DNA from: Takakia lepidozioides
Taxonomy: Eukaryota > Streptophyta > Takakiopsida > Takakiales > Takakiaceae
Direction of reading: 5' to 3'
NCBI GenBank assembly: GCA_030704615.1
Contig: CM060732.1
Coordinates: 16,180,001 to 16,244,000, forward strand
Length of the DNA: 64,000 nt
Of this stretch, positions 11,399 through 24,244 are shown in pieces; positions within the stretch are counted from its first letter, which is position 1; every line of letters starts with the position of its first letter. The position numbers and the translations under genes are program-made. The notes below the pieces were generated by a model. It ran no database searches and was not told the DNA's origin. It was given only the letters and a program-made list of their open reading frames with translations.

Positions 11399-14300
11399 GA
11401 GAGACGGAAAAGATATAAACACCCTCCGGATGACCCCGCCCTTTTTGTGCAAATTGAACGTCGTTCTCAGAATTCGTCGCTAGTAGTGCGGAGCAACGCG
11501 AAGCCCTAGTCGCTAGTAGTGTAGGGCAACGGTTAGCCGTAATGATGATACAGCAAATGATGGTGGAGTGGTTTACACACAACTCTGCCCTACAAGCGGT
11601 TCTGGGCTCAAAGCCACATTGGATGTCTCATATCATTGGCCGACCCAACTACCCAAAAGGCTGCGGTGGAGCGATGCGGATCACGCCTGCCCGCAAAAGC
11701 TGCCAATGCACTCCTCGTGCCTCGGCCCCACCGCGTGCCTTGGCAGCCGAAAGTGTGATCGCAGCCGTCCGCTAGTACGCGCTCGGCTTAAAGCCGCCGC
11801 GGATGGAGTTGTCGAGACTCTATTCACTCGCGCGAGCATGCAGCAGCATCAGCCCACATGTGAGTGACGGAGATTCACCACTTTTCCTCGAGGGGCACCC
11901 ATCAACGGTCAACCTTCTCTATTCTTACGGAACTGATTTCACTCTCGTCGTGATGATCACCACCTGTGGGTGATGAAACCAGTTTTTCCCGAGCACGCCT
12001 CATCAGCGATTACTGCAGACTAATAAGAGCTTGGAGGAGCAGGTTGGAACAAGCTGTCCATGGAGCAACGTGTACAGGTGGTGGGCACTACCGGTCGAAG
12101 AAGATTCCAGACGATCTCCGGAGCAAAGAGAATGGATAACGCCGAGCCGCCAGATCATACAGCCCCCTATTTTATGCGAGGCCACACTAGTGAAGGAGAT
12201 GAGCTCACGTGACTATGTTTTCTTCCTTCTCCGCTCTTGATATCTCCCCGCTCCTCTCATATCTGATCTACCCTAGAAACTTGTAAGCTCCGCTCCCGCC
12301 CTGGTCACACGGTGTTTCAGGAGCAACTCTCATTCCGTGAAGTTGATTGGAGGGAATGGTTGTCCTTCCTCCACGGAAGAAGCGGATGAAGGGATGTATT
12401 AACCAGCACTGCGTTGGCTATTGGGCATCGATTGGAGGGAGGTGCGAGGGAGGTGCTTGTTCCTCTCCCTCAAAGGCTTCCAACGTCTCTAGTTCTGCCC
12501 ATTTTGGAGGCTAATTCAGATATTAGAGGCCTTTGGGGGAGAGGAAGAAACAGCTGCTTTAAGAATCTATTCTCAAACTGCACATCCTACCAACTATCCG
12601 AAGGCAGAGCTGGAATCTGCTTGTACATTGGGATGAAGGATGACGTTTTCAATAGGAGGCTGGAGATGCGTTAGAGTTATCATGCTGAAGAAGGTATACC
12701 ATGACTGTATTCTGGTCGCTTCAGATTAATTGGTTCTTCTTCAATCTGGACAGTACTAGTGTCTGAAGAGGACCACTTAATTATGTAGTTGGAAAAACCT
12801 TCCAGATGATTCTAGGCAGTCACAAGATTGACCACAAGAACTACAAGTTAGCAAGCAATGCAAACCGGACTAGTCCAGTCATGACCAGTCCATCATCTTG
12901 TAACAGTCTCACGTGAAGAGATGCCCTTCAGCCTAGAATGTATACGCGCCTTCTCAAAACCTTCTAGTATCGAGCATTCGTGCAGCTGGCAGAATTTAAA
13001 CAAGTGTTCAAGTCGCTTGATTTCTAGGTAATCAAATTGGGGCTCCATTATCTAAGGAAAGCTAGCTCTCTCACTCAGCAATATAGATGTAGAGCTGGTT
13101 TCCATGATGTACAGCTACCGGACTTCTGTCCTTTAAACTGAAGTCGATGGATGGAGATCTGTAACAGGTCCTGCTACTCAGCTCACCGTCATGTGCAGGA
13201 TAGACGTCCGAGGGCAGCTTTGTTAACAGCTCTACTAGCGAGCGATGTGACCGGCTTCCTGGCTGTGATGGTGGATATCGCCATCGTGATACTCCACAGC
13301 AGAGATGGTGGTGGTGATGTGAGAAAGTGGCTAGCACGTGCACGGGACACTCGATGACCTCCAACATGACAACTTTGTGATCCCAACTCGACAGTCACAA
13401 TCGAAGTCGTTCTGACCAACTAACGCAGCGTTCGATACTCTTGGTTCAACAGTTCTTTTCGATACCATGTTGCAGGTAACGAAACTGTACATGATATCAT
13501 TCATGAGTTGAGCTGCATGCTCTACAGCGAAGCTACCGGTTTTGACTTTCCCCATACATTGGGACAACTTTCTATTTTACGTGATCCCTGAGATACTGCA
13601 ACAGACATCTGTCGACGAGTGGCAGTGGACGGCTCCCACTAGAGCTGCATTTCTTTTAGCAAAGGATACTACGGACATAACTTCCTGTTTCTTAATCGAA
13701 AAATTCAATCACTTTCGTTTGTATCGATACTGCTAGTATCAATGTGAAGCTTTCGAGTTTCCGTGTCAACTGTCGAATTGCGTGCAGTTATGATAAACTG
13801 CATATACTATACTGGAACTATTGAGGATCTTACTTCGAGAGAGTCTGCTCGTTGAAACATTTGAAGGAATCTTTGAATTGCTGAACCTCGCAAGTGGATG
13901 TACTGTGTTTCAGCCTCAACCACATCATGCCTCCCGTCTATAAATCCTACGAAAGTGCACCTCTACCTAGGAGGATCCTCACCTTCAAAGACTCACCGCG
14001 TCTTTGAAATAACATATATAAGCCATCTTCAATATCACATGTCCATCATATAATCATTGTTCGATGCTAGTCACGTTCATATTGCATATCTGCTTTACAG
14101 CAACTGTTCAGGGACATAGTGGGCATCTCATACTTTTGATCAACTTCCGTTGACTACAGCAGGCTGAGAAGAATCTCCAACTGTTACTAGATGGTGGTGA
14201 ATCTCATTGATGTGTAAACATTGAGCACTAGAAATCAGCACTGTCAGTCAGCGGCTGGAACGCAAGAATCCGAAACAGTGTCCTAGCATCAAGTGAAGTG

Positions 14301-15870
14301 GCGCATTTTCTTGCACCAGATCTGCGGCGAGATGATCGGTGGAGGTGTGGGAGTTATCAAGGTACACCCCAAGAGTGATGTGAATGGCACCCCACTGTGT
14401 ATCGTAATGGGCCCAATGAAAGCAAAGGCGATCATGAGAATGGTGAAGAGGAAATCCTATTAACTCCGAGACAATCTTTTCAGCTCAAATTGGAGTTCAT
14501 TGCATATTAGGCTCCACGGTGTATGCGAGACACCCGCTAGACAATGCAGATATGCCCCCGGATGCTGACCTAGCTATTCCATTCTCGTACTACAGGTCTG
14601 TAGTCTCCGATTATTCTTTCGCGTCATCCAGTTTTGTCCAATAGAGAGGCATTCAGAAATTTGATGGCCTGCCAACAAACAAAAATCCTGCAAATTTGAC
14701 GAAGCCATTTGCAGGCCACAAATTTGGTGCATGATCATATGCCAGTGGATTTGAACAGAAGGGCACCTACACCCAAGGCGTAACCAAAAGAACACAGCAC
14801 ACATCCCGCTCAGATCTCTCACCCTTTTGTCAGACCCTCCATCTCTCTCGACACTCCAAACGTACCAACAACCCCACTTTGGCATGCTGGCCCTGGCAAG
14901 TGAGAACTTTTGGAAACTTTTTGAGAGGGACAGTCGAAGTTGCCCAAATGACCACGCCTCGGCTCACAATCAACCCCAAGTCGGGTATTGAAACATTCAA
15001 AGACAATCTTAAAGCTCATTGCAACCTTAGTACAGCCCCTAACTTTCCCAAAGATTTGCGACCGTTGACTGCGATTGCATTGCCAGTCGAATCCAAAATT
15101 TACAAGGGACACAGATTAAAATACGACAATGCTTGTTATGTACCCAATTACAAGCAGAGATCGAGCTCCCTCTAGCTTTCCTTATGATATAGGTGCATGT
15201 AGCACACCGTTCCCTTCATAAACTCTTTCACCGGATGTCATTTATCTTTCATCTTGCGTCCTTACGAGCAGATTATGTTCTTTTGTCGATAATCTGGTCT
15301 TTCAATGGCTGATCACTCTAGCTCGGATCTCTGATTTTGCTGCTGCTGGAGATTCTGACATGGTCTGGACAAAATTCATCGGGTTCTGGGACAGGTCGTT
15401 TAGGTGCTATCACTGCTGCCTCTTTTCTGATTTCAACCAAACAACTGTACCTGTATCACATTAACCTGCCATCCTAGATCACTCCAAAGTCTTAGAACTT
15501 CCAAACCTTGACACTCTTGAAAACCTCATGTAATCTATCTCAAAGCTAGAAACTTCAAAGGTCATAAAGACTTGTTGCGCATAATACCAGGCATACCAAA
15601 CCAAGCAGACAAGGGAAACAACCAATACAACCTGTTTCAATTGCATCCCTTTAATCATAGCCAAAACAATACCCATTCTGTTGCTGACCCGGATTCTATG
15701 GTGTAAGGTATTACTAAATTGTGGTTGAACTCGTATACAATGAAATTCTCCCCTTGTAAAAATGATTCAAGATTCTGGACTTGGTACCCCCTCTACAGCA
15801 GCCTTGAAATTGTTTTTGGGGTAGATGTCAATCTTGGTTTTGCTCGGTTGCTCACTGCTTTCTCCACTCT
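11399..15870. other. Long stretch without a recognisable gene
   Basis: I see no conserved protein, RNA gene or transposon here. Near 11478-11530 a piece of roughly 30 bp containing GTCGCTAGTAGTG occurs twice in tandem. Between 11.6 and 11.85 kb the sequence is GC-rich, and the frames open there look like composition effects. The rest is mixed-composition intergenic DNA. Confidence 0.5.
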
Positions 15871-15879
15871 GTTGGTTCG

Positions 15880-16435
15880 ATAATAGGGGCATTGACTGGG
15901 ACCCTATGTCATGGAAGCCTTATCTCATTCACGTTCTTCTCTGACATCAAAGCTGTCATTTCCGCAAGAACCTCATCCTCATTATCCAAAACACTTCTAC
16001 ATAGTTGGTTCCAGAGGTACCTGTCACATTCTGCTCAAGCTTTCTACTGCAATCACTCTCGTAGTGCCCTAGTACCTTACAAAAAGCGCATCGCACACCA
16101 CACATCTCCGTAGGGTGTCCAAATCGGTGACACTTGTCACTCCCTTCGGACAGACTGCGGCTATGTGGCCCTCTTCATGGCAGGCATTACAAAGGCGAGT
16201 ACGAGGTGGTGTCCCAGATCCGAGTTCTCACTCCAAAGGCTCTAATGATATTTCCCCTAACTTTCCCAAGCCTCTTTCAATCTTTGTAGCTGTCTCAGCC
16301 TTGCTACATTGAAGGTTTTGTCTTGATTCAGATCTCTAACATCTGCCTCCAACTGAAGCCTCGAACCCATTCTCTTGTTGGTGCATGCTGGCTTGATGAC
16401 TATCTAGAGCTTGTAAGAGCGAAAAAGGACACATG
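15880..16435 (-). pseudogene. Retroelement gag fragment with several zinc knuckles
   Basis: On the minus strand, reading down from about 16430, a gag-like segment (DLNQDKTFNVARL) is followed in shifted frames by three CCHC-type knuckles: CNACHEEGHIAAVC, a degenerate CHRFGHPTEMC, and CAFCKVLGHYESDC. Several knuckles are common in plant retroelement gag proteins. Stops and frameshifts break it. It shares the DLNQDKTFNVARL segment, about 75 bp and nearly identical, with the plus-strand fragment at 16801-17013. Confidence 0.65.
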
Positions 16436-16800
16436 TTGTAAGAGACCTAGTGATGCAGGTTTTTATTGCTGTTGAGTTGCTGACATACAGGGGTTTCAAA
16501 CGCCATCAAACCTTTGACTCTATAACCAGTGAAGTATTCCATGAGCACATTTCTGGACAAGCAGTCTGCCAATTGGACTTCTTCCATCACTGTACAGTTT
16601 TACAGTGTGCATCAGCATTCCTGAAGTTCAAACAATAATCCTGATTTGCTCCGGACCATTCTGTAAGCACATACGGACAGTGGGAATGGTATAGCTTTAG
16701 GGCAAAATTAGAGCTGCTGTAGATTGAATGTTGAATGCTTTCAGTGACTGCCTAGCTTAGGATCCTGTTTAGAGAGTGATTAGGGAGTAGGTTCAACAAA

Positions 16801-17013
16801 ATGACTAGCCCCACTAGCATAGATGTGCCTTATCATGGTAGGAACAATGAGGATGTGAATGACTGGTTGGAGAGGATTCAGTTGGAGGCAGTTGTTAGAG
16901 ATCTGAATCAAGACAAAACCTTCAATGTAGCAAGGCTCAATTCAAGGGCAAAGGCCGATGAATGGTACCGTAAACAGAACCCTAGATCAGACGACTGGGA
17001 TGAACACAGTTAG
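16801..17013 (+). pseudogene. Retroelement gag, N-terminal fragment
   Basis: Seventy codons starting MTSPTSIDVPYHG and continuing DVNDWLERIQLEAVVRDL...ADEWYRKQNP, the usual N-terminal capsid pattern of plant retrotransposon gag. It stops at 17011 soon after the conserved W-Y region, so only the beginning of the protein remains. It is oriented opposite to its relative at 15880-16435, about 370 bp away, giving two divergent pieces of one family. Confidence 0.65.
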
Positions 17014-17059
17014 AAGTTGATGTAACCATAGACCATACTATTAACCACAACATGCCATA

Positions 17060-20000
17060 TCATGAGAGCCCAGAAGCATCACATTTTCCAGTACGTTTAT
17101 CGCAAAATCCATTCTTGTCCAGCAACTGCTCTGGAGGTGTGCTAAGCTCCGGAGCAGAGGGAGTGCCATAGGCATTGCGCCGGTTGTTCCCACAACCCAA
17201 GCTCTTTCGTGTACTCATCCCAGTGGCTGGGTTTGTCCCACTTGCATATTTGCATAAAGCCTGCAAACTCAAACAGACATTGTTTAACTGTAGATCCTCA
17301 AGTGACCATGTTACTACAGCTCAATTCTTAGCAGAGGATGGGCAGATGTGTCCCAATTCATTCATGTCTGAAGTGACATGCTCAAAATCAAGTCATCTAC
17401 CTATATCCAATTACAAAACATCATCTCCTGGGGCCGCAGCTCCTGATAGTCCCGGCGGATCCACAAATATGGCACTATTTTAATGCTCATAACGGCTTTA
17501 GCTAGGATAGTGTCAGCTTTGCTGTCAATCTTCAAAGCTGCTGGTGACAGAAACAACTAGGAAGCCTCAATCACTCTGGTAACATCAACACAGCTCCATA
17601 ACAGAGAACAGATGGCTATAAGATTCTCACATGGGAAACAGGCCCAGGAATGGATCAACAACCACTATCCACTCACTATCCAGATTCCAGGGGCCCTATA
17701 TTGGCTACTTCAAAGCAGGTGGCCATATTCGTGGTGAGCAGATAGTAAACTCTGCATTCGAAAGTAAGGATTTGTTATTTGGGGTTTTGTAACCTTGCTT
17801 GAAAGAAGGAGCAAGCATTCCTCTTGAGTATGGACTAAACTGTTTAACATAAGGATTCCTGGCCAGCAGGATTGGGCCCTTCGACAGTAGACATGGATCC
17901 TTACCTGTTTTTGGGAAAGATCTAAAACAGCATCACTGAAATCAGCCCCCTCAATGACTGCATCACCCAAATCACTCCGTGTCAGCACTGCTCTCACCAG
18001 CAGTGCGTCACTCAAATCAGCTTCATTGAGCACCTGCATGGGGAAAAGAACGCATGCCCATATGCATACGAAAACATACATAGACATTGCACCATCAGAT
18101 CACATTGACAGGTAGAAAAATTGTAAGACTGGCTACTACTAGGAAGGAAAAAAATGACTCACCATGCGATCCATGAGAGTGTCACTGAGGTCCGCTCCTG
18201 CATCACATCACATCTAGCTTCATTCAATTAATCTACTAGGGGTGAGCTTGTGGAACTAACAACTGCTGACCATAAGCTGGAACGCAACAGCAGTAGATCC
18301 TCACTTGGCCGTCTGAATCAATATGTCAATATAGGTGTGGGAAGGTAAATGAAAACTCCAAAACCAAACTTCTCAGAGCGCACAGGCAACAGCAACCCTT
18401 TTCAAGGAAATGAGGATCATGGTCTCATTTCCTACTACAAGTATGAGGATGATTCCTCTGGGTGGAGACAAACGTCACAAATGTGTCTGTGTCAATGGTT
18501 ACACTGGCAGGCACACTATCCAAATAGAATGTACTCATAAGACGTTGTTTGCTAGCCTTGTGGCCATTGACCCCGCGCCCAGTTTGAGCGGAACACAAAG
18601 GGACAGAACCTACCTCTGTCAGGGGCTGACGTCCGTAGTAAGACTTACCTTGAAATAGAACATTGATCCGGGTTTTCCAGATATCCTCTAGAAATCCCTT
18701 CACACAAGCATCAACCTGCTGTGTGTTGTTTGCCCAATAACTAGGCCCCAGAAGGGCCTGGGCTTTTGGCTCAGCACTGACCAAATAGAAAGAGTAGGAG
18801 AGGAGAGAGAGAATGTACTCACAAGATGATGTGTGCTGTAGCCTTGTGGCCATAGACCCCACGCCCAGTTGGGCAGAACAAGATGGAACAGTCACTACCT
18901 CCAGTAGTGGGACTTACTCATATAAACAATTAGTTTGGGCTTTCCAGCTTACTCATATAAACAATTAGTTTGGGCTTTCCAGATCTTCTCTAGAAAGCCC
19001 TTCACACAAGCATCAATCTCCTGTGTGTGAGCTGCCCACCAATTAGACCCACAACAGGGCCAGGGCTTTAGGCTCGGCCTCGAGATTTCAGTTGGTGAAT
19101 AGAGGTGCATGGACACTGTTCTTGATGGTCCTGAAGAGGGTCACTCTCCGATGAGAGTACCCTGGATATTGTATCAGGAAATGGATATTGTCTTCAGGCC
19201 GCCTGCATACCCGGCATTGACAATCTCCCTTACCTCTCTCCATTCTGTTTACTGTTCAAAAACTCCCTGCCCTGGGTTTGAGTCTAGTGCCGACGGTAGG
19301 TAGGCCCTTCAGGTCATCCTTAAGGTCCTCACCCATGTCACATTCTGGAAACAAGTTCAGGAAAGTTTTATGCCTAACTTTGTTGAGAGAAGACAGAGAC
19401 AGAAGGGTGGGTTAGTGTTTATTTCTGCACTTGTATTTCATAGTGCACATAAAATGATAGATACAAGTTATGTGACGACACGTACCATGAAAATTAGTTC
19501 TGAAAGCAACAGCTTTCTCAAGGTAGGCACCATTGAAGGTGCTTCCACTGAAGTTTGACTCCCTCATGTCAGCTGATGTGAAGTTTGCCCTCCTGAAATT
19601 TTCATTCGCATGCTCTGTCTTCCTGCAGAGAGGGAGGAGAGAGAATGAACTCATAAGACGTTTTTGCCATAGCCTTGTGGCCATAGATCCCGCCACCAGT
19701 TTGGACGCAACAAAACAGAGGGAGGGAGAGAGATAGGGCTTGTCTTGTTACAACAAGGAAGGATCTGTCAGGACTTGACCAGATCAGAAAGTTTTTTTTT
19801 TTAAAAAACAAGGACAAAACAGCCTTGCATTGCAAGGCACCATCACCCCTTCTCCTAAACCAGTCTTGCTCCTGATTTGTTTCACACTTCTGGGTGATTG
19901 GGGTGGGTGGTGGGGTTTGTTAGAAAACCCTTCAAAAAACCACTTTTCTTCATAGTGACAGACATCACTGAACAATATTCATATTAACTGTACTGTCATA

Positions 20001-22002
20001 CTGGGATTTCCAGGAAACCGACATTTGTGCTAGCATGTGGACTGTAAGTCAGTGACCTCCTAGTCAGCCTTAGCCTTTACTTAAAGCAAACCAGTGCTTG
20101 CTTAAAACCATAGAGATCTCTGCCCACAGTAAATGTCTGAGCATAATACTTCTCTATGAGGATAATTCGCTTTCATCAAAGTAGCGTCAACACTAATACT
20201 TCCCTGAAAATCACATGTCTCAAAACTGAGAGAAATCCAAGTCTTCCACCATAGCCCGAATGGGTGTACTGCCATGTCTTCAAACTAAACAAACACAGTT
20301 TGAAGAATGAGACCACTCAGCTGGCCTGTAAACTGAGATTGATCCAAGTCAAGACGGGTCTTCAGAACCCTCTGGTATCAGATCCCAAGGGTAGATTACT
20401 TCCGTAAAATACTTCCTTCAAGGAAACATGAGGCTGTCGTCAAGTGTTGTACCATTCGTCCTAGGCAGTGGCTGCCTCATGCCATAGGCGATTTCCATCA
20501 TCTATCCAATGTACTCTGTGGCAAAACTTACACATATAGCTTAGAGACCCATGAAAAGTGAAGGACCCTCACCTGCACCCGTCCCAAAAACCACCACATC
20601 CAACAGAATGCATGTTAGTGAGGATGTGCAAGGTGAGTAGCAGGTCTTCACGCTTGCTATCGCTGTCCAACATGCAGATCTAAGCAAGTGAAAGATTGCA
20701 AGAGTAACAGTAAAGGTGTGACATTGCACAGAACCTTGAAAGTTTGAGGCAGGCCAGTCTGCGACGTTGCGCATATCCGTTCACGCAACAAGTAATTGCA
20801 AAGCACATGTAAGGGCTGAGTGAACTTCCTGTTCGTCTTGGTGTCTCTCACTGTCTGTTTGCTGTTTCTTCCTTTTAGAGCTTACTATGCATGGCAACCA
20901 CAGTAGTGGCTGGTGAGGTCAAGACTAGCTGCTTAGCCTCACCCGTTGTTATGTATTGCCATCATTTATATGTCCCATTTGAACTGCATTCGTGCACATT
21001 TATGTGATTTGTTTGCATGAACCCATCCCCTGTTGAAAATCTCTTGAAGGCAAAGCTCGGTGAGCAGCATGCCCGACACTTTGCCTGTAGTTTCAGGTAG
21101 CCGCCATTCGCACTCAAACAATATTTGTAAATGAGTACTAAATTGCAGGGTAACCCTAAATTCAAACCAGCACATGGGCACTCAATAAATCCCACAAGGC
21201 CCTAGCCAGGGAATGAATTTTGCAGCAAGTGTCTACTTGTCAGTTTCAGACATCCATAGGAAAAAATCACTTTATTCCACCTGAAATATTCTACCCAAGA
21301 CTAAAGAGAGAGAGAGCAAGGGACCTAATCATTGCTTGTCTGGAACTGACAGGTGCTAATTCTCCGTGAATAATATTTGGATGTGTGAAAAATAGAGGAA
21401 CAACCGCTTTGTGACCTGATAATCTGATCTCTCACATTGATCAGGAAACTTCTGTTTAATGTGGCATATGTCTCTTATCACACAAGCTCACATTCTTTCG
21501 CATAGAAGCTTTGTGCCATCCGTATTCCAAGATTCCTCTGAAGTACTTGTCGGTCAACTAGGTGTGATTCATGTGTAGCATGATTTACTCAACCCGTAAG
21601 TATTTGCCCCGTGACATAAGGCTTCAACTCGTTTTTGGAGCCAAACTAAGGGCAGCAAACCACCAATGTGCGGCACATCACTGTTCATTCACATGTGGTA
21701 TGGAAAGAGCAACAGTTAGACTTCTCCATTTCGAGCTTAGAGTAGAAATTCGCTCTTCACAAATGGTACAAATCCATAAGATCATGCAACTATATGCAAA
21801 GGACATACCTCAGGTCACTAGAGCCATATTGAGCAGCTGAACCAACACCAAACTCGCCGCGGGTCTCGGCTTCAAACTTGTTCAACTCCGCCATGGCGGC
21901 ATCCAGCCCTGTGCCCATCAAAGCTGCAGCAAGTGCAGCAGCTATAGCACACTGCAAACCTTGCGACTCTGCAGTAGGCACTGCCACCCCATTCCAGCCC
22001 AA
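17060..22002 (-). CDS. TL17: Thylakoid lumenal 17.4-kDa pentapeptide-repeat protein
   Basis: Nuclear gene for a chloroplast protein of the thylakoid lumen; the molecular role of the family is not established. GT-AG exons on the minus strand are 21809 to about 22002 (partial 5'), 19486-19622, 18163-18197, 17905-18033 and 17060-17260, and the phases join cleanly at every junction. Exon 1 shows a hydrophobic Ala-rich lumen-targeting segment (AIAAALAAALMGTG...AAMA) before ELNKFEAETRGEFGVGSAAQ. Exons 2-4 are pentapeptide repeats (NFRRANFTSADMRESNF, GADLSDTLMDRM, NEADLSDALL, EGADFSDAVLDL). The last exon is the Cys-containing tail (ALCKYASGTNP, SLGCGNNRRNAYGTP, GFCDKRTGKC), which matches plant TL17 proteins closely. 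The transit-peptide exon upstream of 22002 was not resolved. LINE fragments sit in two introns. The gene looks intact. Confidence 0.9.
18537..18776 (-). mobile_element. LINE 3'-end fragment in a TL17 intron
   Basis: Minus-strand piece of the LINE C-terminus: AEPKAQALLGPSYWANNTQQ, VDACVKGFLEDIWKTR, then GVNGHKA and the tail module. It is 5' truncated, as is usual for LINE insertions. It lies in the intron between exons 18163-18197 and 19486-19622, in the same orientation as TL17. Confidence 0.85.
18815..19385 (-). mobile_element. Second LINE 3'-end fragment, with a 35-bp tandem duplication
   Basis: Longer 5'-truncated copy, recognisable back to the LINE segment before the C-terminal CCHC-type finger (read with frameshifts on the minus strand). 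A 35-bp segment is duplicated exactly in tandem at 18913-18947 and 18948-18982. It sits head-to-tail with the preceding LINE fragment in the same TL17 intron. Confidence 0.8.
19640..19722 (-). repeat. Isolated LINE tail module
   Basis: About 80 bp matching only the 3' tail of the LINE family: the stretch coding GHKA, then ACTCATAAGA and a CT-rich run on the minus strand. It has no other LINE sequence attached and lies just upstream of TL17 exon 2. Confidence 0.7.
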
Positions 22003-23480
22003 ATCACCACTTCAACCCGGGAGCTGAGAACTGGCCACACTCTTGGCGACTCCTCGCAATAGGAGGCTTCCGAGTGATTGAGGGCCCTGAGCATTGGCCA
22101 TAGAAAACTTCCCAGCCTCGTTGAGAATTTTGTATCGTAACTATGCCTAGCACTAGCCTTGCGGAAGTCGTGCAAATCACTGTACCCAGAACTCTTATAT
22201 TACAATTTCCATGAGTGAAGTTAATCGTTGATGTTAATATATATTCAAGGCCACAATAGAAATCCAAGGAAATTGTGGAACAATATTATTATAATGGAGA
22301 AAGTTGTTCAGTCCGTGCCAGTTACAAACCCCTTTCGCTGGATGTGTCTCTGCCTTCTCAGACACACAGCCAAAAATTCGCGTTTTACCAGACACAACGG
22401 AGAAGCAATGGTGTACATCCTGATCTCCATCTTCAAACTTCAACGAGTCATTAAAATCAAGCATTCTGCTGCGTTACAAGATTACAAGTCCTATGCAATA
22501 GAGCTTACTCCTGAAGATGTGAAGCTCTTTGTCAGAAATACAACAGTCGCACACGTACAGTCGCTCCTCCCCTCTCACACACCCAACGACATTTTAAACA
22601 TCAACAAGAAAAAAAAACCCTTGGAGGTGCTACTCTGTGTATGTGAATGGGGGAGCTACTGACATTTCACGTATTCTTACACATCCCAGCTCACAAATTC
22701 CTGCTCAAATAGAATCGTATCGGGTTATCAAGATTGTACTGCTCTCACGCACTGCTGTAAACACAAAAAGAAGAGCTCAAATGTAGTATGCAGAGGACCT
22801 GAGGATCTCGAGAAGAACCACCTGCCATTCTCCTCATCCTTGTCCTGGTCCAGGCCCTTTCCAACTTCATCAGACCCCGGCGACGAACACATGCGCGAAA
22901 TTAGCCTGCTCGACCTGCCGGATCGACCGAGTCGCGGATGGAAAAGACGACAGAAAGAGGACGTCAAGGAGCCAGATTCCCGCATTACACAAGGATTCAA
23001 GGCAGCGGCAGTGGATGGAAACAACACGCACGGACACGAACACAGCCGACCCATCGTCTCTCCCCGCCCGAATCGTCCTCACTCCTCTCTCTAGCTCACA
23101 GCCACGAGCGAGCGTGGCGGTTTGCCACGCGGCCTCTTGCCGGGTATCGGATGAGCGTAAGCGCTAGGGTTGGCCTCATGGATGACATACTATCGGCTCT
23201 TCAACAGATGAACTCATTACTCATCCGACCGTTCACTGCTGGACGGACGGCGTCGGTTGAGCAGCACTGTTGTGTCTCTTCTGTCGTTAACGGCGCCGTC
23301 GCTGCTTCCGTCCCCACCATCGCAGTCAAAATTCTAGGTAGTGACTAGTGAATATGAGGGCCGCCCACACGAGCAAGGAAAGTGGCAAATTCGCCAAGCC
23401 AGTGCGTGCGTGTCAGTGGGGCGATTGTGGGGAAGCGAACCCCGGGATCGCTGTGCCGTAGGTAAGAAGTGACTTTTATT
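22003..23480. other. Region upstream of TL17, no clear gene
   Basis: It should contain the 5' end and promoter of TL17, but I could not settle a transit-peptide exon. Short minus-strand open frames at 21942-22267 disagree with the exon-1 phase. GC-rich open frames at 22840-23348 show no recognisable domain. No RNA gene is seen. Confidence 0.4.
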
Positions 23481-23532
23481 TTCACCTAGCACAGTAAAAA
23501 TCCAGTTTTATAGAGTAAAAAACATAATTGGG

Positions 23533-24173
23533 TTGCCTCGCACATGCTGCGGCCATTTGGGCAAGACCTGCAAAGGGAGTTGGAGGATTTCTTTTTCCTC
23601 TCATCAAGGTGTACAAAATAATGTGCAAGCTCTTCAAGCTCCTCCAAACCATTTGCAGGAAGTCCATGTGCAGATAGTTCTGAAAATGGTGGGAGATTGT
23701 GGACAAATCTCTGCAGAGTTTTTGTTGGATTTGTGGGAGGAAAAACATTACGAGTACAATCGAGGACACATGAGAGAGGTGAATTGGAAAGAGTTTGCAA
23801 AGTTGTTAGACCTAAACTTTGCAACAGACCTGGAAGCAATACAGAGACAAAATCAACAAGATGAAGGACAAATACATAGAGGAGAAAGAGAAGATTAACG
23901 TGACAGGTGCTTCTCCTTCTGATTGGTCTTGGTTTGACAGATTTGACAACATTTTGGGAGGAACCTCGAAGATTAATGGTGTATCTCATGTTGTCGATCA
24001 GGGTGTTCATTCTACTCACTAGTGAGGTTGTAAATATGAGTGATTTTAACCCAAACATCAGAAAGCTGAAACCACCGCGTTCTATGAAAAGAAAAAAAAC
24101 TTTCATCTCACGGAGTGAATCTATAGATAAATGGAACCTTGCAAATTCTCTCCGTATGGTGTCTCTGCACTAA
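23533..24173 (+). pseudogene. Myb/SANT-like DNA-binding protein fragment
   Basis: Reads as the single Myb/SANT-like domain common in plant genomes and in Harbinger-type elements. Visible parts are EFLLDLWEEKHYEYNRG and NWKEFAKLL (about 23715-23815), then, after a one-base frameshift near 23820, TWKQYRDKINKMKDKYIEEK and SDWSWFDRFDNILGGTSK. Aromatic residues are in the expected places. The frame then stops at 24020 and a short basic segment follows (PPRSMKRKKTF). No start, transposase or partner gene is seen. A 5'-truncated LINE begins about 70 bp downstream. Confidence 0.65.
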
Positions 24174-24244
24174 ACTCTTTCGGTGAGTGCAAATCCCACA
24201 AAGAAACACAAATTTTACTCTTTCTTTCCTCTTTCTCTCTCTCT

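Noticed and set aside
11542-11867. GC-rich open frames
   Set aside because: They have no domain, no homology to anything else in the window and no splice context; composition explains them.
22840-23348. Overlapping open frames upstream of TL17, considered as a first exon or separate gene
   Set aside because: They show no recognisable motif and their phase does not join TL17 exon 1.
23380-23480. Possible tRNA-like segment with a CGAACCCC box
   Set aside because: No cloverleaf could be drawn; the acceptor and anticodon arms are missing.
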